A stretch of DNA of 64,000 bases. It comes from Bolinopsis microptera. Its lineage: Eukaryota > Ctenophora > Tentaculata > Lobata > Bolinopsidae. The DNA is taken from NCBI RefSeq assembly GCF_026151205.1, contig NC_087078.1:13623118-13687117 (forward strand), given 5' to 3'. Positions 1 through 10,252 of this stretch are shown piece after piece. Below the pieces are notes generated by a model. That model was not told the origin of the DNA, ran no database searches, and was given only the letters and a program-made list of their open reading frames with translations. The stretch's first letter is position 1, and every line of letters begins with the position of its first letter. The position numbers and the translations under genes were made by a program.

Positions 1-244
1 AGGACAATCACTTGACAAAACTAGTTATAATAAAGTTTAGCCAAGTGTTGCCTGTTTCAAGAGCTCGTTTTTAAAGCTCTTTCTGGAAAGTTAAGCCAGT
101 TCAATAAAGCTTAACACCCCATTACTCTGACTAGACATTTATCAAGTCAGATATCATAGAATTGTGACAGTTAAAGCTAGTTTTACAAAAGCTCTGGGCT
201 GTAACAATTCTACTTGGTTTGGTTTCTAGTGACGGCACACAAAG

Positions 245-3103
245 ATGTCTATTAAACTGAAACCTAACAAACCAAAGGTTGTGTCAATTGCAACAGTTGA
301 CACTGCAAAAAACAACCAACTCGAAAGTTTGTATTGTAGCCTATTAGAGACTTCTGATTCAATTGTTGTGTCAGCCTCAAATAGAAAGATGCTCACAAAC
401 TGTATAAAAACAAGTCACATATACACCCAGCTCCAACTATTGAGTCCAAGTTCAGAAGTTCTTTTTTGCTTTGACGGGCAGTCGCACTTTCTCTGCTCCT
501 TTGTTGAACTTTCGGATACTGCTCACCAAATTGCCCTGCCTAAAGATATTGTTCTTGCATACTCTGGCAAAACATTAAGCTTTGAAGACAAAAAGAAAGT
601 GCTATACCAGATGCACATAGGAGAAAAACTACACGATGTAGCAGATGTCCCATGGTGGGCCTTAACACTCCCACAGATGATTGCAGTTGCCCAAGAACGA
701 CTTGAAAACATTGTTGATGCAAAAGTAAGAGCACTTTCTTACCCCTACACCTGGCTGGCAACTAAACTGAAGTCGGGTATAGAGTTCAAACAGCAGTTTG
801 GAGTTCCTAGTAACTTCGATTATGCACTCTTTGCATTTTCTATGAAAACTCCCTTGGATTGTTCCTGGTCCTGTGTCAAGTCTGCTGAGAACAAAGAGTA
901 TGTCTCTCAAGTCAAGACTCTTTTCACAAAGATGCAATCACCACCTCATACCCTTTTAAAGCCACATCCAAAAATCTCCTTACATAACTCTGCAAATCAA
1001 AAATCAGGACCCAATATCAAAGTGGGAAATCAGCAACTCATTACGACAAGTCTTACATCTGTAGCTGTGAGGACACCGAGCACATTTGAGATCGATCTTG
1101 AATCAGATTTTTCACTTGTTCCGTCCATATTAAAGAAAGACTTGCATGTCATCCAAGAGGACTCTGGAATTCTATGCTGCCATTGCCAGAAGGAATGCAA
1201 ACAGGAGTTGCTCACATGCGGATACTGTGAACTGAAAGTACACTACAAATGTTATGATTCTCAAACAACAACATCAACAACAAAAAGATCTGGTGAAACT
1301 AGGAAGAAGCCAATGGCAGACTCCACATATAAAAATATATGCAAAATTGAGAATTTGCATTGGCTTTGCAATTCATGTGACTCTCCAAGCCTACTAAACC
1401 ACATTCTGGATCTAGGCTCCGTAAAAGTTAAAGCTAAAATCGCAGAGTTGACTAAAAAAGATGGGGAGTACACAACTGTTGTGAGAAAAGATATGGACAC
1501 GCAAACAACAATTGACCCCTATAAACAGCTGTATGATAGTGCCTCCATAGATGACTCGGCCCCAACTGAACACATCTCAGATCTGTCAGCTTCAGATACA
1601 TATGATAACCTCTCTATCTTGTGCAGCAAATCTGACAGAGATTTCAGCAGCAGTCTGTCCTTGAGACCCATTGAGTCCAACACACATCTAGAAGAGTCTA
1701 TAATCAAAACACCAGACCTCAATCCTCCAGTTCAGCAAAAAATTTGTTGTCCAATCCGAACCTCAACACCTGAAAGAAGAGATGGGGGAAAGAAGAAAAA
1801 TATTCAGGTAGACTCACAAGATAGGCTAGTTTGTAGTAAAGAGATGGTTGACCCATTGACATCGTACTCAAATATCAGTAGTTCAGAACAAAATGTCCAC
1901 ATCAACAGAACTCTGAGTGACCAAGTTGATGTATTAGCATCACAACACTCCGCAATCTGCTCTATCGAAAGATATATGTCACAAATGAAGGCTGAAATGA
2001 AAGACTTACGAGAGAGTGAAACAAAACACTTTGAATATCTAAAGAGGAATTTAACGGAGAATATGGGAAATTTATTAGCTAAGGGGGTTCCCTTGATTAA
2101 CAAAGTATCCTCAAACCCACAAGCTGACAGTGGCATGGATGAAGCACTTCGCACACTGCATAACATAACGGAGGAAAATAAAAGCATCCTAAAAGAGATG
2201 AACAGAGTAGACTTCAAGAGAACTGTAATTGGACATCAAGGTGTTTCTACAAGACACACAAACCTGGATCTTTTCAGTACCATAGCAGAAGATAAAACAC
2301 ATGAGGGCAAACAATACTACATTCACCAGCCATCAGAAACCACTGTTAATGACTCCACGACAGTCCTAGTCTCAAGAGGACTCTCAAGAAATTATCTTAA
2401 AAACAGTGCAACTATTAAGAAAAACTTCAATAAATATTTTAAAGATATGGCCATAAAATCGACATTTGTCACCAAAGGTGGATCATTGATGATTGAGCTC
2501 ACATCTAAAGAGGATGCAATAAGAGTAGAAGGATCATGGAAAGGTGATTTCTTTGCAAACAGTAACATGACTACAGAATGCAGGATCTTAGAAAAGCTAA
2601 GCTGGGCAGTCATTCTCAAAGGAGTACCCACAAACATTCAGGATAGTGATCTAACAATTTCTGTGGAAAGGTGTTATCCAGGAGCTAGGGCAAAAAGATT
2701 TGTGACACGGGACAACATTTCTCTGAAAACTCTTAAGATCAACTTTCAGACTAAGGAAGACTATGAGAAATGCTTAGGAAATGGGTTAAAGCTCGGACAG
2801 GTAATTTATACTGCGGAAGAGTATAAGCCGAGAAGGAGAATCATCCAATGCTACAATTGTTACAGGTTTGGCCATGTTGCTAAACTTTGTACCCAAAACC
2901 ATGCAACATGTAGCAAATGTGGAGACAATCACCACTCATATCAATGCAAGAGTAACCGAAGAGACTACTGTATTAATTGTGATGTCTTTGGCCATGTAGC
3001 TACAAACAGAGATTGTCCAACATACCAAAATATTGTCATGAAACTCAACATGCAACCAAACAAATGTTCAAAATCACCCACACAACCCAACAGTAGATTA
3101 TGA
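245..3103 (+). CDS. LINE ORF1 protein with PHD finger and three zinc knuckles
   Basis: 952 codons, uninterrupted. Around residues 309-380 there is a C4HC3 PHD-type finger with spacing C-x2-C-x10-C-x2-C-x4-H-x2-C-x38-C-x2-C, ending in WLCNSC. Residues about 868-925 hold three retroviral-type CCHC knuckles, beginning CYNCYRFGHVAKLC. The middle is Ser/Thr- and charge-rich and probably partly coiled coil. PHD fingers are known from ORF1 of some CR1-like LINEs and CCHC knuckles from I/R1/Jockey ORF1 proteins; both together suggest an RNA-binding chaperone with a chromatin- or protein-binding module. The stop codon overlaps the ORF2 start as ATGA at 3100-3103. The ATG at 245 is the first in frame after the upstream non-coding stretch. 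Confidence 0.85.
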   Translation: MSIKLKPNKPKVVSIATVDTAKNNQLESLYCSLLETSDSIVVSASNRKMLTNCIKTSHIYTQLQLLSPSSEVLFCFDGQSHFLCSFVELSDTAHQIALPKDIVLAYSGKTLSFEDKKKVLYQMHIGEKLHDVADVPWWALTLPQMIAVAQERLENIVDAKVRALSYPYTWLATKLKSGIEFKQQFGVPSNFDYALFAFSMKTPLDCSWSCVKSAENKEYVSQVKTLFTKMQSPPHTLLKPHPKISLHNSANQKSGPNIKVGNQQLITTSLTSVAVRTPSTFEIDLESDFSLVPSILKKDLHVIQEDSGILCCHCQKECKQELLTCGYCELKVHYKCYDSQTTTSTTKRSGETRKKPMADSTYKNICKIENLHWLCNSCDSPSLLNHILDLGSVKVKAKIAELTKKDGEYTTVVRKDMDTQTTIDPYKQLYDSASIDDSAPTEHISDLSASDTYDNLSILCSKSDRDFSSSLSLRPIESNTHLEESIIKTPDLNPPVQQKICCPIRTSTPERRDGGKKKNIQVDSQDRLVCSKEMVDPLTSYSNISSSEQNVHINRTLSDQVDVLASQHSAICSIERYMSQMKAEMKDLRESETKHFEYLKRNLTENMGNLLAKGVPLINKVSSNPQADSGMDEALRTLHNITEENKSILKEMNRVDFKRTVIGHQGVSTRHTNLDLFSTIAEDKTHEGKQYYIHQPSETTVNDSTTVLVSRGLSRNYLKNSATIKKNFNKYFKDMAIKSTFVTKGGSLMIELTSKEDAIRVEGSWKGDFFANSNMTTECRILEKLSWAVILKGVPTNIQDSDLTISVERCYPGARAKRFVTRDNISLKTLKINFQTKEDYEKCLGNGLKLGQVIYTAEEYKPRRRIIQCYNCYRFGHVAKLCTQNHATCSKCGDNHHSYQCKSNRRDYCINCDVFGHVATNRDCPTYQNIVMKLNMQPNKCSKSPTQPNSRL

Positions 3104-3954
3104 TCTTTGGCCAAATAAATATAGCAAAGATGTCAACTAACTCTGAGATGACACTTGACAAGTTTATCTACGAAAATGAGATACTCTTGATGGCGGTTCA
3201 AGAAACAAGCTCTTGGACTCAATCAGACGGAAGTTTCCTTCATAAAAAGGTATTTCATAAAGCTGGGGACATAAATAAAGGGACAGCTGGGGTAGCACTC
3301 GTCATTGATCCTTCACTACATCCAGAGTTGGTCTATGACCTTAACGTAGACGAAGTTGATGCGGTTTGGTGCCAAATAAAAGTTGAAGGAAAGAGATATT
3401 TGGTGGGATCAGTTTATTGCAAACCTTGCAATAACTCTAATGATTCCATAAGAAAATTTGAAGGACTTCTTGCCCACATTGATAAAGCAAGAGAATATAA
3501 GGCTAAATATAAATTCAACTCTCTTCTCACATATGGAGACTTTAATGCAAGACATCATGACTGGGGAGATCATGTTACCACGCAGCGAGGAAAGAAGCTT
3601 CTAGACTACGTTGAAAAGGAAACCCTAACTCTCTGCTCACCATACGACTGCACATTTGTCTGTACAAATGGAGGAAGTGTTATTGACTTAGTGTTAGCCG
3701 AAGGCCCCATCATCTCAAAGTTGGGAAATCAGTGGATGGATAAAGATGTTGAATTATTTTCAGGTGCCCCAAGAAGAGGTCACTATCCGGTGCTTCAAGA
3801 AATCTGCAGAGGGATCCCAAAATCAGACACTGTCCCCAGAGTGTGTATGGACTGGAAAAATGCAGACTGGAAAATATGGACAAATGCAATGGAGACCAAC
3901 TGTCAACATCTTCGTTCGGCCCCAGAGTTATTAAACCGAGGGGATCAGCTATAG
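3100..3954 (+). CDS. LINE ORF2, endonuclease half, ends at in-frame amber stop
   Basis: The first 284 codons of ORF2. An AP-like endonuclease is visible: QINIAK near the N-terminus, VQETSS (catalytic Glu), YGDFNARHHDWGD (Asp and Asn), and a C-terminal RGHYPVL where most LINE endonucleases have SDH. The product would nick target DNA for target-primed reverse transcription. The TAG at 3952-3954 interrupts a frame that stays open from 3955 to 6483, so this is one gene broken by a single stop codon. CAG triplets follow directly, consistent with a C-to-T change of a glutamine codon. The start at 3100 overlaps the ORF1 stop (ATGA), an arrangement that suits termination-reinitiation. Confidence 0.8.
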   Translation: MIFGQINIAKMSTNSEMTLDKFIYENEILLMAVQETSSWTQSDGSFLHKKVFHKAGDINKGTAGVALVIDPSLHPELVYDLNVDEVDAVWCQIKVEGKRYLVGSVYCKPCNNSNDSIRKFEGLLAHIDKAREYKAKYKFNSLLTYGDFNARHHDWGDHVTTQRGKKLLDYVEKETLTLCSPYDCTFVCTNGGSVIDLVLAEGPIISKLGNQWMDKDVELFSGAPRRGHYPVLQEICRGIPKSDTVPRVCMDWKNADWKIWTNAMETNCQHLRSAPELLNRGDQL

Positions 3955-6483
3955 CAGCAGTTATTACATAAAATACAGGAGGCTAACCGAATGTTCATCC
4001 CTCAGAAGACAGTATCCATTCATTCAAAACCATATTGGTGTCCTGCACTTACAACTCTATCTAATGAAGCTCTAGAAGCGAAAGAAAGATTTAAGCAAAG
4101 ATCAACTCCCAGAAACAAGGCCACACTCACTGAAAGCACTGAATCATTCAAGAAAGCGCTGATTAAAGAAAAGAATGAATGGATTCGTGACAGAGTTGAA
4201 ACACTTAACACCAAAGACTGCACTCAATTCTGGAGAAAATATAAACGAGTTTTTGGGGCCAAAACTGACAATTTTATCTGCAACCTCAAAGACTGTGACT
4301 TGCTGGTCACATCTGAAAAAGATAAGGAGGAATTGTTATTTAATACTTTCTTCACAGGAAAACACCTTCAAAACCAACCCAATGACCGAGAGCACGACAT
4401 GCATGTAAATAACGAGTTCAGTAAATTACAGAATGTTAGCAGCAAATCTGCAAGTAGTTACAATGAAGATGATCCGCTGAACAACCCTATTTCTATGGAC
4501 GAGATAAAAGCAGCTATAGAAAGGCAAGAAACAAATGACAAATCATGTGATGCAGACAATATTCACCCTACCATCCTCAAACATATGAAAACAAATTGTC
4601 TTCACGTCTTGCAGATTATATTTAACTGGTGTATGAGCACAGGAAAATGGCTGTGGAAAACTTCAGATGTAACATTCCTAAGGAAAGAAGGAAAATCCAG
4701 CTACATGTTACCTGGTGCTTATAGACCGATTTCCATATCATCCTACTTTGGAAAGATTTGTGAAAGAGTGCTAGATAAAAGATTGAGACTCTTCCTGGAC
4801 ATTGAAGGAACTCTTGATGAAGATCAAGAAGGTTTCATTGGAGGGAGATCAACAACGCGATATCTTTTCAGAATGCTGGCTAACCTTGAGGAAGTTAAAA
4901 GACAGAAGCTGGCATGTATAGTGCTTTTCCTGGACTTCGAAAAGGCATTTGATAGTGTTCATCTCCCATCACTATGTGTCAAACTATCAACTCTCGGTAT
5001 TCAAGGAAATATTCTTAACGTGCTGAGAAATTTCCTGTTCAACCGGACGATATGTCTAAAAGTGAACAACTATAAAGGAGAAAAAAGAAAATGTACAATA
5101 TTTGGATTACCTCAGGGGGCTGTACTATCACCTCTCCTCTTCATCCTATACATAGCAGACATGACACACAACACCCCGGAAGAAGTAAAAAGATATCTAA
5201 GCTGCTACAAATTTGCTGATGACGGTACACTTATGATTTCCTTCGAGAACATCTCCGGATGCCATGAAAAAATGCAGATGGTTTGTGACCACCTCAGCAA
5301 GTGGTGCATCAAGAACAAGCTAGTAGTGAACTGTGATACGAATAAAACGGAGGCCATAATCTTGAAAACTGCAGCTTATACTGAAGAACAGAAACCTGCA
5401 GAATTATGTATTAATGGGAAAAGCATCAACTACGTCCAAAGCACAAAGGTCCTTGGGGTAATAGTAGATGAAGACCTCAATTTCAAGAAACATGCGTCTC
5501 AAAAACTTAAAGAATGCAAAAGAAAGTGGGGATTAATAACAAAATCAACTAACCGCAACTACGGTCTAAACGTTTACAGCCTCACTCTCCTCCTTAAAAC
5601 AATGGTCCTCACTAAACTGTTCTACGCAGCACCTATTTGGCTTCACAAGTGTCTCAATCAATTTAAAAGCTTCTGGAATAAAATCATTCTAAAAATATCT
5701 GGATCAGTCCTGAATCCACAAAGGGAATTAACCGAACTTGCTCTCCACCTCCCACCACTGGATGTGCAACTCGAAGCTCTTTCGGTTAAATTCATGTGCA
5801 AAGTACTCACACAAGGTGACAATCTCTCAGCTACACTCTACCAAGTTGACGAAAGCAGAATACCAAGCTTTCATGTCTTAACAATGTCACTGAAAAAGTA
5901 CTTCCTTTGGAAAGAAAATAAGTCACACGGAACCAGAATGATAGACCTAACGCAGCAACATTTCAAGGATCTGGCCTATTACACTCAGGCAGACATAATG
6001 AGCTACAAAAATAAGATCTGGATTGACAGCATCGAAACAAATCTGCAATGCAGAACTGTCAGTAACAACAAGGAGACCAAGATACTTGGTGTGATCACAA
6101 AGATCAAAAACAGTGGGCTGCTCCTAGACAAAAACAACTTCTTATTCGGGCACAACACGAGTAAAAATCTGGACAGCCGAATAATGGACTACATTCACGG
6201 CAGCTCACCACTCTTTGCGAATATCCAAAAGATCATGGGTGGTGACAGTGGTGAGGCCTGTCGTTTCTGCAACAGCTTCATTGATTCTCCCGTACACCAG
6301 CTCCTATTGTGTCTGGAGGTGCAAGACACCAGTTACCTGCAACTGAAAGAAGAGCTGGGTGGGGCAGACTCACATTCCTATCTAGATGAAGTGTTAACAA
6401 AAAGCAGCACACAAAAAGCATTCATTAGGAGAGTCGAATTTCTTTGGGGACAAAATGATGCTCTCCAGGATTTATCCGACTAG
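3955..6483 (+). CDS. LINE ORF2, reverse-transcriptase half
   Basis: Continues the ORF2 frame after the amber stop; the first ATG is at 3991. RT blocks seen in order: YRPISISSYFGKICERVL, QEGFIGGRSTTRYL, LFLDFEKAFDSVH, FGLPQGAVLSPLLFILYI, and the catalytic box YKFADDGT (about 5205-5228), followed by the thumb motif STKVLGVIVDEDLNF. Near the end a Cys-His motif C-x2-C-x8-H-x4-C (CRFCNSFIDSPVHQLLLC) resembles the C-terminal zinc finger of Jockey/R1/I-type ORF2 proteins. No RNase H DEDD-type motif is recognised. Apart from the amber codon the frame is open over 2.5 kb, which indicates a young insertion. Confidence 0.88.
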   Translation, partial: QQLLHKIQEANRMFIPQKTVSIHSKPYWCPALTTLSNEALEAKERFKQRSTPRNKATLTESTESFKKALIKEKNEWIRDRVETLNTKDCTQFWRKYKRVFGAKTDNFICNLKDCDLLVTSEKDKEELLFNTFFTGKHLQNQPNDREHDMHVNNEFSKLQNVSSKSASSYNEDDPLNNPISMDEIKAAIERQETNDKSCDADNIHPTILKHMKTNCLHVLQIIFNWCMSTGKWLWKTSDVTFLRKEGKSSYMLPGAYRPISISSYFGKICERVLDKRLRLFLDIEGTLDEDQEGFIGGRSTTRYLFRMLANLEEVKRQKLACIVLFLDFEKAFDSVHLPSLCVKLSTLGIQGNILNVLRNFLFNRTICLKVNNYKGEKRKCTIFGLPQGAVLSPLLFILYIADMTHNTPEEVKRYLSCYKFADDGTLMISFENISGCHEKMQMVCDHLSKWCIKNKLVVNCDTNKTEAIILKTAAYTEEQKPAELCINGKSINYVQSTKVLGVIVDEDLNFKKHASQKLKECKRKWGLITKSTNRNYGLNVYSLTLLLKTMVLTKLFYAAPIWLHKCLNQFKSFWNKIILKISGSVLNPQRELTELALHLPPLDVQLEALSVKFMCKVLTQGDNLSATLYQVDESRIPSFHVLTMSLKKYFLWKENKSHGTRMIDLTQQHFKDLAYYTQADIMSYKNKIWIDSIETNLQCRTVSNNKETKILGVITKIKNSGLLLDKNNFLFGHNTSKNLDSRIMDYIHGSSPLFANIQKIMGGDSGEACRFCNSFIDSPVHQLLLCLEVQDTSYLQLKEELGGADSHSYLDEVLTKSSTQKAFIRRVEFLWGQNDALQDLSD

Positions 6484-6985
6484 AAAGATCATGAAATAAA
6501 GACTCTGCAAACATCTCAGAGAAATATTACCACCATAAAGAACAAAGAGGGAGTATCCTGGACCCCGAAATCCACCACTTTTCTGTACTTTCAGAGGTAC
6601 CAATGTGGCAGGAAACCAGGGCTCATGCTGCCGCTGAGCTAAAGCAGTAGAGGGGATGGCGGCTTCTCTAGGATCTAACACGTCCTGAAGCAGACCAACA
6701 CTATGTCCCAACGCACTGGTGTTGGGATGTCTGCCCCCGGTACCTGTCCGGGTCAATAAAGCAGTCAAGCATTATGTATGTTATGTTGAGCATTCTCAAC
6801 CAAAAAATGTGGGAACTCCCACGAAAGACCAAAACAGATCTAAAGAGACACTTAACAACATTGGAAAATAGACTTCAATTTGTTTATATAATTTATAAAG
6901 CGTATATTATTGCCCACGTTAAGGGGCCTGTTAATAATTTTTTAAATTATTAGCTATTTTAGATTTAATAATAATAATAATTTGA
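6484..6985 (+). repeat. 3' UTR and TAA-repeat tail of copy A
   Basis: No ORF. The last part shares with the 3' end of copy B the block 'taaggggcc' followed by a run of A/T, and ends in about five TAA units at 6967-6982. The simple trinucleotide tail replaces a poly(A) tail, as in I-type LINEs. Confidence 0.6.
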
Positions 6986-7248
6986 TGGAGGGTAAAGTAA
7001 GGCTAACTATTAAGGTTTTGTTCATTACTTGTTCTACTGCTTCTTCGAACTAGCCCTTCAAACTGTTTCTGTCTAACCTGTATTTATGAATAGTCGGCGA
7101 TCACATACTAACCTCACATGAGTTTTGGGAGGTGAGATTGAGGCTAACTCTTGCCACGCTTATTATGATATTTAACAAGTGATAGTTTTAATGTTGAATG
7201 CTTTTATTTACTGTAAGATTTAATTTTTGCTTCCTGGAGAGAGGCTAG
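6986..7248. other. Spacer between LINE copies A and B
   Basis: AT-rich. No ORF or clear repeat boundary is seen apart from 'aggctaac'-type words that recur at 13300-14100. Confidence 0.4.
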
Positions 7249-7395
7249 CCTGATAAAGAATGCCCGGAGAGAACCCATCCATCAAATTACTGCTGCCGCA
7301 ACTGCAGAGGAAATCATACAGCCTTCTCAAACCAATGCCCACATTTCATAGAAAAAATGAATCTGATTAAACAAAGTAACCACCATGATTACTAA
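7249..7395 (+). pseudogene. 3' remnant of LINE ORF1 (zinc knuckle) in copy B
   Basis: The open frame ends at TAA 7393-7395 and encodes CCRNCRGNHTAFSNQCP, a CCHC-type knuckle aligning with the last knuckle of copy A ORF1. An in-frame TAG at 7246-7248 bounds it. It overlaps the ORF2 start (ATG 7385) by 11 nt, so overlapping ORF1/ORF2 is a family trait although the overlap length differs from copy A. Confidence 0.7.
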
Positions 7396-8173
7396 AAACA
7401 ACGGAAGTCTTCATATCTGTCAAATAAATGTCAGTGGGCTATCAAACAGGTCTACTACAGCAATTGATAGATTCAACTTTAAGTTCAAAAATGACATTGT
7501 GGCTCTACAAGAAACTCTACTGGATAACTCCAGACCCCACTTAAATACCTTTCATAATCTGGATACATTTTCGGTAAACAATAGCAGAGGAGTGTCCACC
7601 AGTGTTTCCCCCAGGCTTGTCCCACAACAAATCAGTGAACTTCAAGATACAACCACTGATGCACTCTGGGTCACTGTTAGGTACAATTCAACGGTAGTAA
7701 TGATTGGTAATGTATATGTAAACCACTCCCTAACTTCTACAAACAACCTGAGCTCAGCACTTACCAACATCACAAAAGCTCTCCAATACTGCTCCAAGTT
7801 CAAAATCAAAGATGTAATAATAATTGGTGACTTCAACAGTAGGCACATCTCCTGGGGAGATATCATCACAACCGACCGTGGAAGACAGCTGGATTCATTC
7901 ATCGCTCAGCATAATCTGACATGCATCACTCCGAACACCAATACATTCGTCTCCCATAATGGTGGGAGTATCATTGACCTTGCTTTGTTGAAGGGTAAAG
8001 TATGTAGGCTATACCAATCGTCCAGCATTGACAGTGAAAGTGAACTCTTCACATGTGCTCCAAATAGAGGTCACTTACCAATCATCCACCAATTCTGTCA
8101 TGCACAAACTGCTCAATCTGCATCTCCTCTTCTCTACTGGGACATTGATAAAACAGACTGGAATGCTTGGTGT
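7385..8173 (+). pseudogene. LINE ORF2 endonuclease part, copy B (cut by insertion)
   Basis: Encodes an AP-type endonuclease: ICQINVSGL, ALQETLLD (catalytic Glu), IIGDFNSRHISWGD, and NRGHLPIIHQ in place of the usual SDH box, the same substitution as in copy A. The frame runs on into the inserted element to a stop at 8282-8284, giving a 299-codon chimeric frame whose last ~37 codons belong to the intruder. B-specific sequence ends after the DWNAW codons at the CTTGGTGT duplication. Confidence 0.8.
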
Positions 8174-10244
8174 CTAGAAACTTCCATTAACTTGATAAAA
8201 TTGAGAACGAAAGCACTATTAATACAATCACAGGCTGCTGACTTAAAAGAGACTTGGACTCCAAACAATTTTAAGTTACAGTAATTTAATCTAATTGCAG
8301 CGGCACATAACATAATTTAAACTATTGCTATCACTATTGTACTACAGACTGAAAATATCTCAGATCTATTTTGGGCGTTTTTAACAACTTGTAGTTGTAA
8401 TTCTTAAATATTAGATATCCTAATTTATAACTTTTTAATCAGAGTGAATTAATAATTGATATTTGATAATTTATTTAATAAAACAAAAGTTAATAAAACA
8501 AAAGTTAAATTTATTACCAATTATTCAATCAATACATATCATAAATTCTAATATTGGAAACACAATGCAGAATGGATGTCTTAAACTATAATTTTGTTGT
8601 CACTAATAATCTATTTACTTTCAAAGTTGAAATTTAGTTAAGTATGAAATGCCACCACATCATAGTTAGGGTAAAATATAATTCTTAAAAATTTTAAAAT
8701 TGAGAAGATTGTTCTACCGTATGACTTAAAATTTAAAATTTAGCAAAAGATATCTAATTTTTAAATAGTTGGTTACAGTTTATGACAGTACTGGCATGAT
8801 CAATTTTATTGTGGCTGGTAAAAGGACCCAGTTGCCTGTAAGGGCTTTACCGAACCCCTGGGGACCACAATGTGATAGGATCAGGCCAGATGTTTCTATG
8901 TAGAGCAATTTATTTATTTCGGAGCTATGGTTACGTGGTATAGCTGGTGGTCATGTTTAAAGGTCAGTTTATCTTTGTGTGCTAATTATCCATCCAGATG
9001 CTTAGTGATGTGAGTAAATCATGCCCTTCTACAATATATAACGTTTAACTATAAATTTGTTTTTACCACAGAAACTGTGGCACTAAGGTCAAGAATTAAA
9101 AATTTGTACTCTCATTGATAGTTAAAGCGTTTTTTTTCCCCAGCACTACTACACAACAAAAACCTGTCGGCCCACCGAGGAAACACAGTCGCAGAACAAG
9201 GAACCCAATTGTGCTCCTCTATTCTGCGATCGTGTGTATTTACTATAAACTAGCTAAATGCAGTTAGTAAAATTTTCTGGAATCATTAAAGTCGTTTGAT
9301 TAGTTTATGTGTCAAAGTAATGTCCATGATAATCATATATTTGGATCCCCGGTGGGCAAACACTCGTCCCAAAGGCTAAGGCAAACCTTTCAATGTTTCA
9401 CCATACGAAGTAAGGAGATTTGAACACATACTCAGCCTACAACTCCACCCATGGGACGAGACGTCGTGAGCCTCAAAATATATAGCATATACCCAGTCAG
9501 CAAACACTATACACAACATACATACGATAACAAACAATGTATAATGCCATTACTTCATTTAAAAGAAAATATATCTGCTATCTAATTTTTAAAAAAAAAT
9601 TGAAGAATAAACCTGAAGAGAGGAGAAGGAGAGAGGGGTTTGGGAGAGGTAGAGTAGGAAAACAACAGGATCCTGTGCCGCAGGATTTTAAAATTTGTTG
9701 TATGATGATTCGTTTTGTGTCGTCTCTTAGATTAATATAGGTCTGATACCCTTGTCATGGTTTTTTGCAATAACACCGTGGTTTACTCATATGATTATGT
9801 TTACTAAATCAACCTATTTCAATGATAATTCATTTATTTGATAGTTTAGTCTGATATTGATATTAATATTGATTATATTGATATTGTTATTATTGAATGA
9901 AGCTAACTCCAGACATAAATAATACTACTTCTATTAACAAAGGGACTTGGAGTATAAACGACCAATTTTGCATAATTGTCTTTCCAACCAAGAATTCAGG
10001 AGGCAAGGGTGGGTGCGTAAACTTTATGGTCTGCACTCTCAGATCCTGTATCACCCTGGATTCATTTCGACGTATTTTGGGTAAAAGTATACATATACTT
10101 TCTGGTCACTCTCTTGCTACTCCAAGTCCCCTAATAATTAATATATATGGTCTAAAGTTTGCACTAGTTATATTTATAAAATATGTTTTTGTCTGCTTTA
10201 ACTGATACTAAATAAAATTGTTGTTTTCTTGAAATTTTTGTTTT
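8174..10244 (+). mobile_element. 5'-truncated non-LTR element C inserted in copy B
   Basis: Starts with the last ~37 codons of an ORF2 (INLIKLRTKALLIQ..., stop TAA 8282-8284), followed by a 3' UTR ending in short TTGTTTTCTTG-type repeats at about 10216-10244. The same 3' region recurs at 45865-46785, where more of the RT C-terminus is present. The flanking CTTGGTGT duplication supports target-primed insertion. Relative to the second copy it carries ~1.35 kb of extra sequence (8478-9823). Confidence 0.75.
8478..9823. other. Extra ~1.35 kb insert within element C, nature unknown
   Basis: Absent from the second copy of element C. It is flanked by a near-identical 13-bp word (gataatttattta at 8465-8477, gataattcattta at 9824-9836), consistent with a target-site duplication. 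AT-rich, with no long ORF. It contains a short hairpin-like stretch near 8830-8870 and a GC-richer block at 9340-9475. No terminal repeat or tail was recognised. Confidence 0.5.
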
Positions 10245-10252
10245 CTTGGTGT

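Larger units (their letters stand above)
1..6985 (+). mobile_element. Non-LTR retrotransposon copy A (two ORFs, near full length)
   Basis: A LINE with ORF1 (nucleic-acid-binding, PHD finger plus zinc knuckles), ORF2 (AP-type endonuclease plus reverse transcriptase) and a 3' region ending in a short TAA repeat. No LTRs are seen. No RNase H motif is recognised between the RT and the C-terminal Cys-His motif. The trinucleotide tail recalls the I group and the PHD finger recalls CR1-like ORF1 proteins, so clade assignment is left open. The 5' end may lie outside the window, so positions 1-244 are taken as 5' UTR by inference. Copy B at 7249-13305 is a diverged relative in the same orientation. 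Confidence 0.85.

Noticed and set aside
9897-10205. Independent 102-codon gene
   Set aside because: It is within the 3' region of element C and is only partly open in the second copy; noted as a finding, not called.
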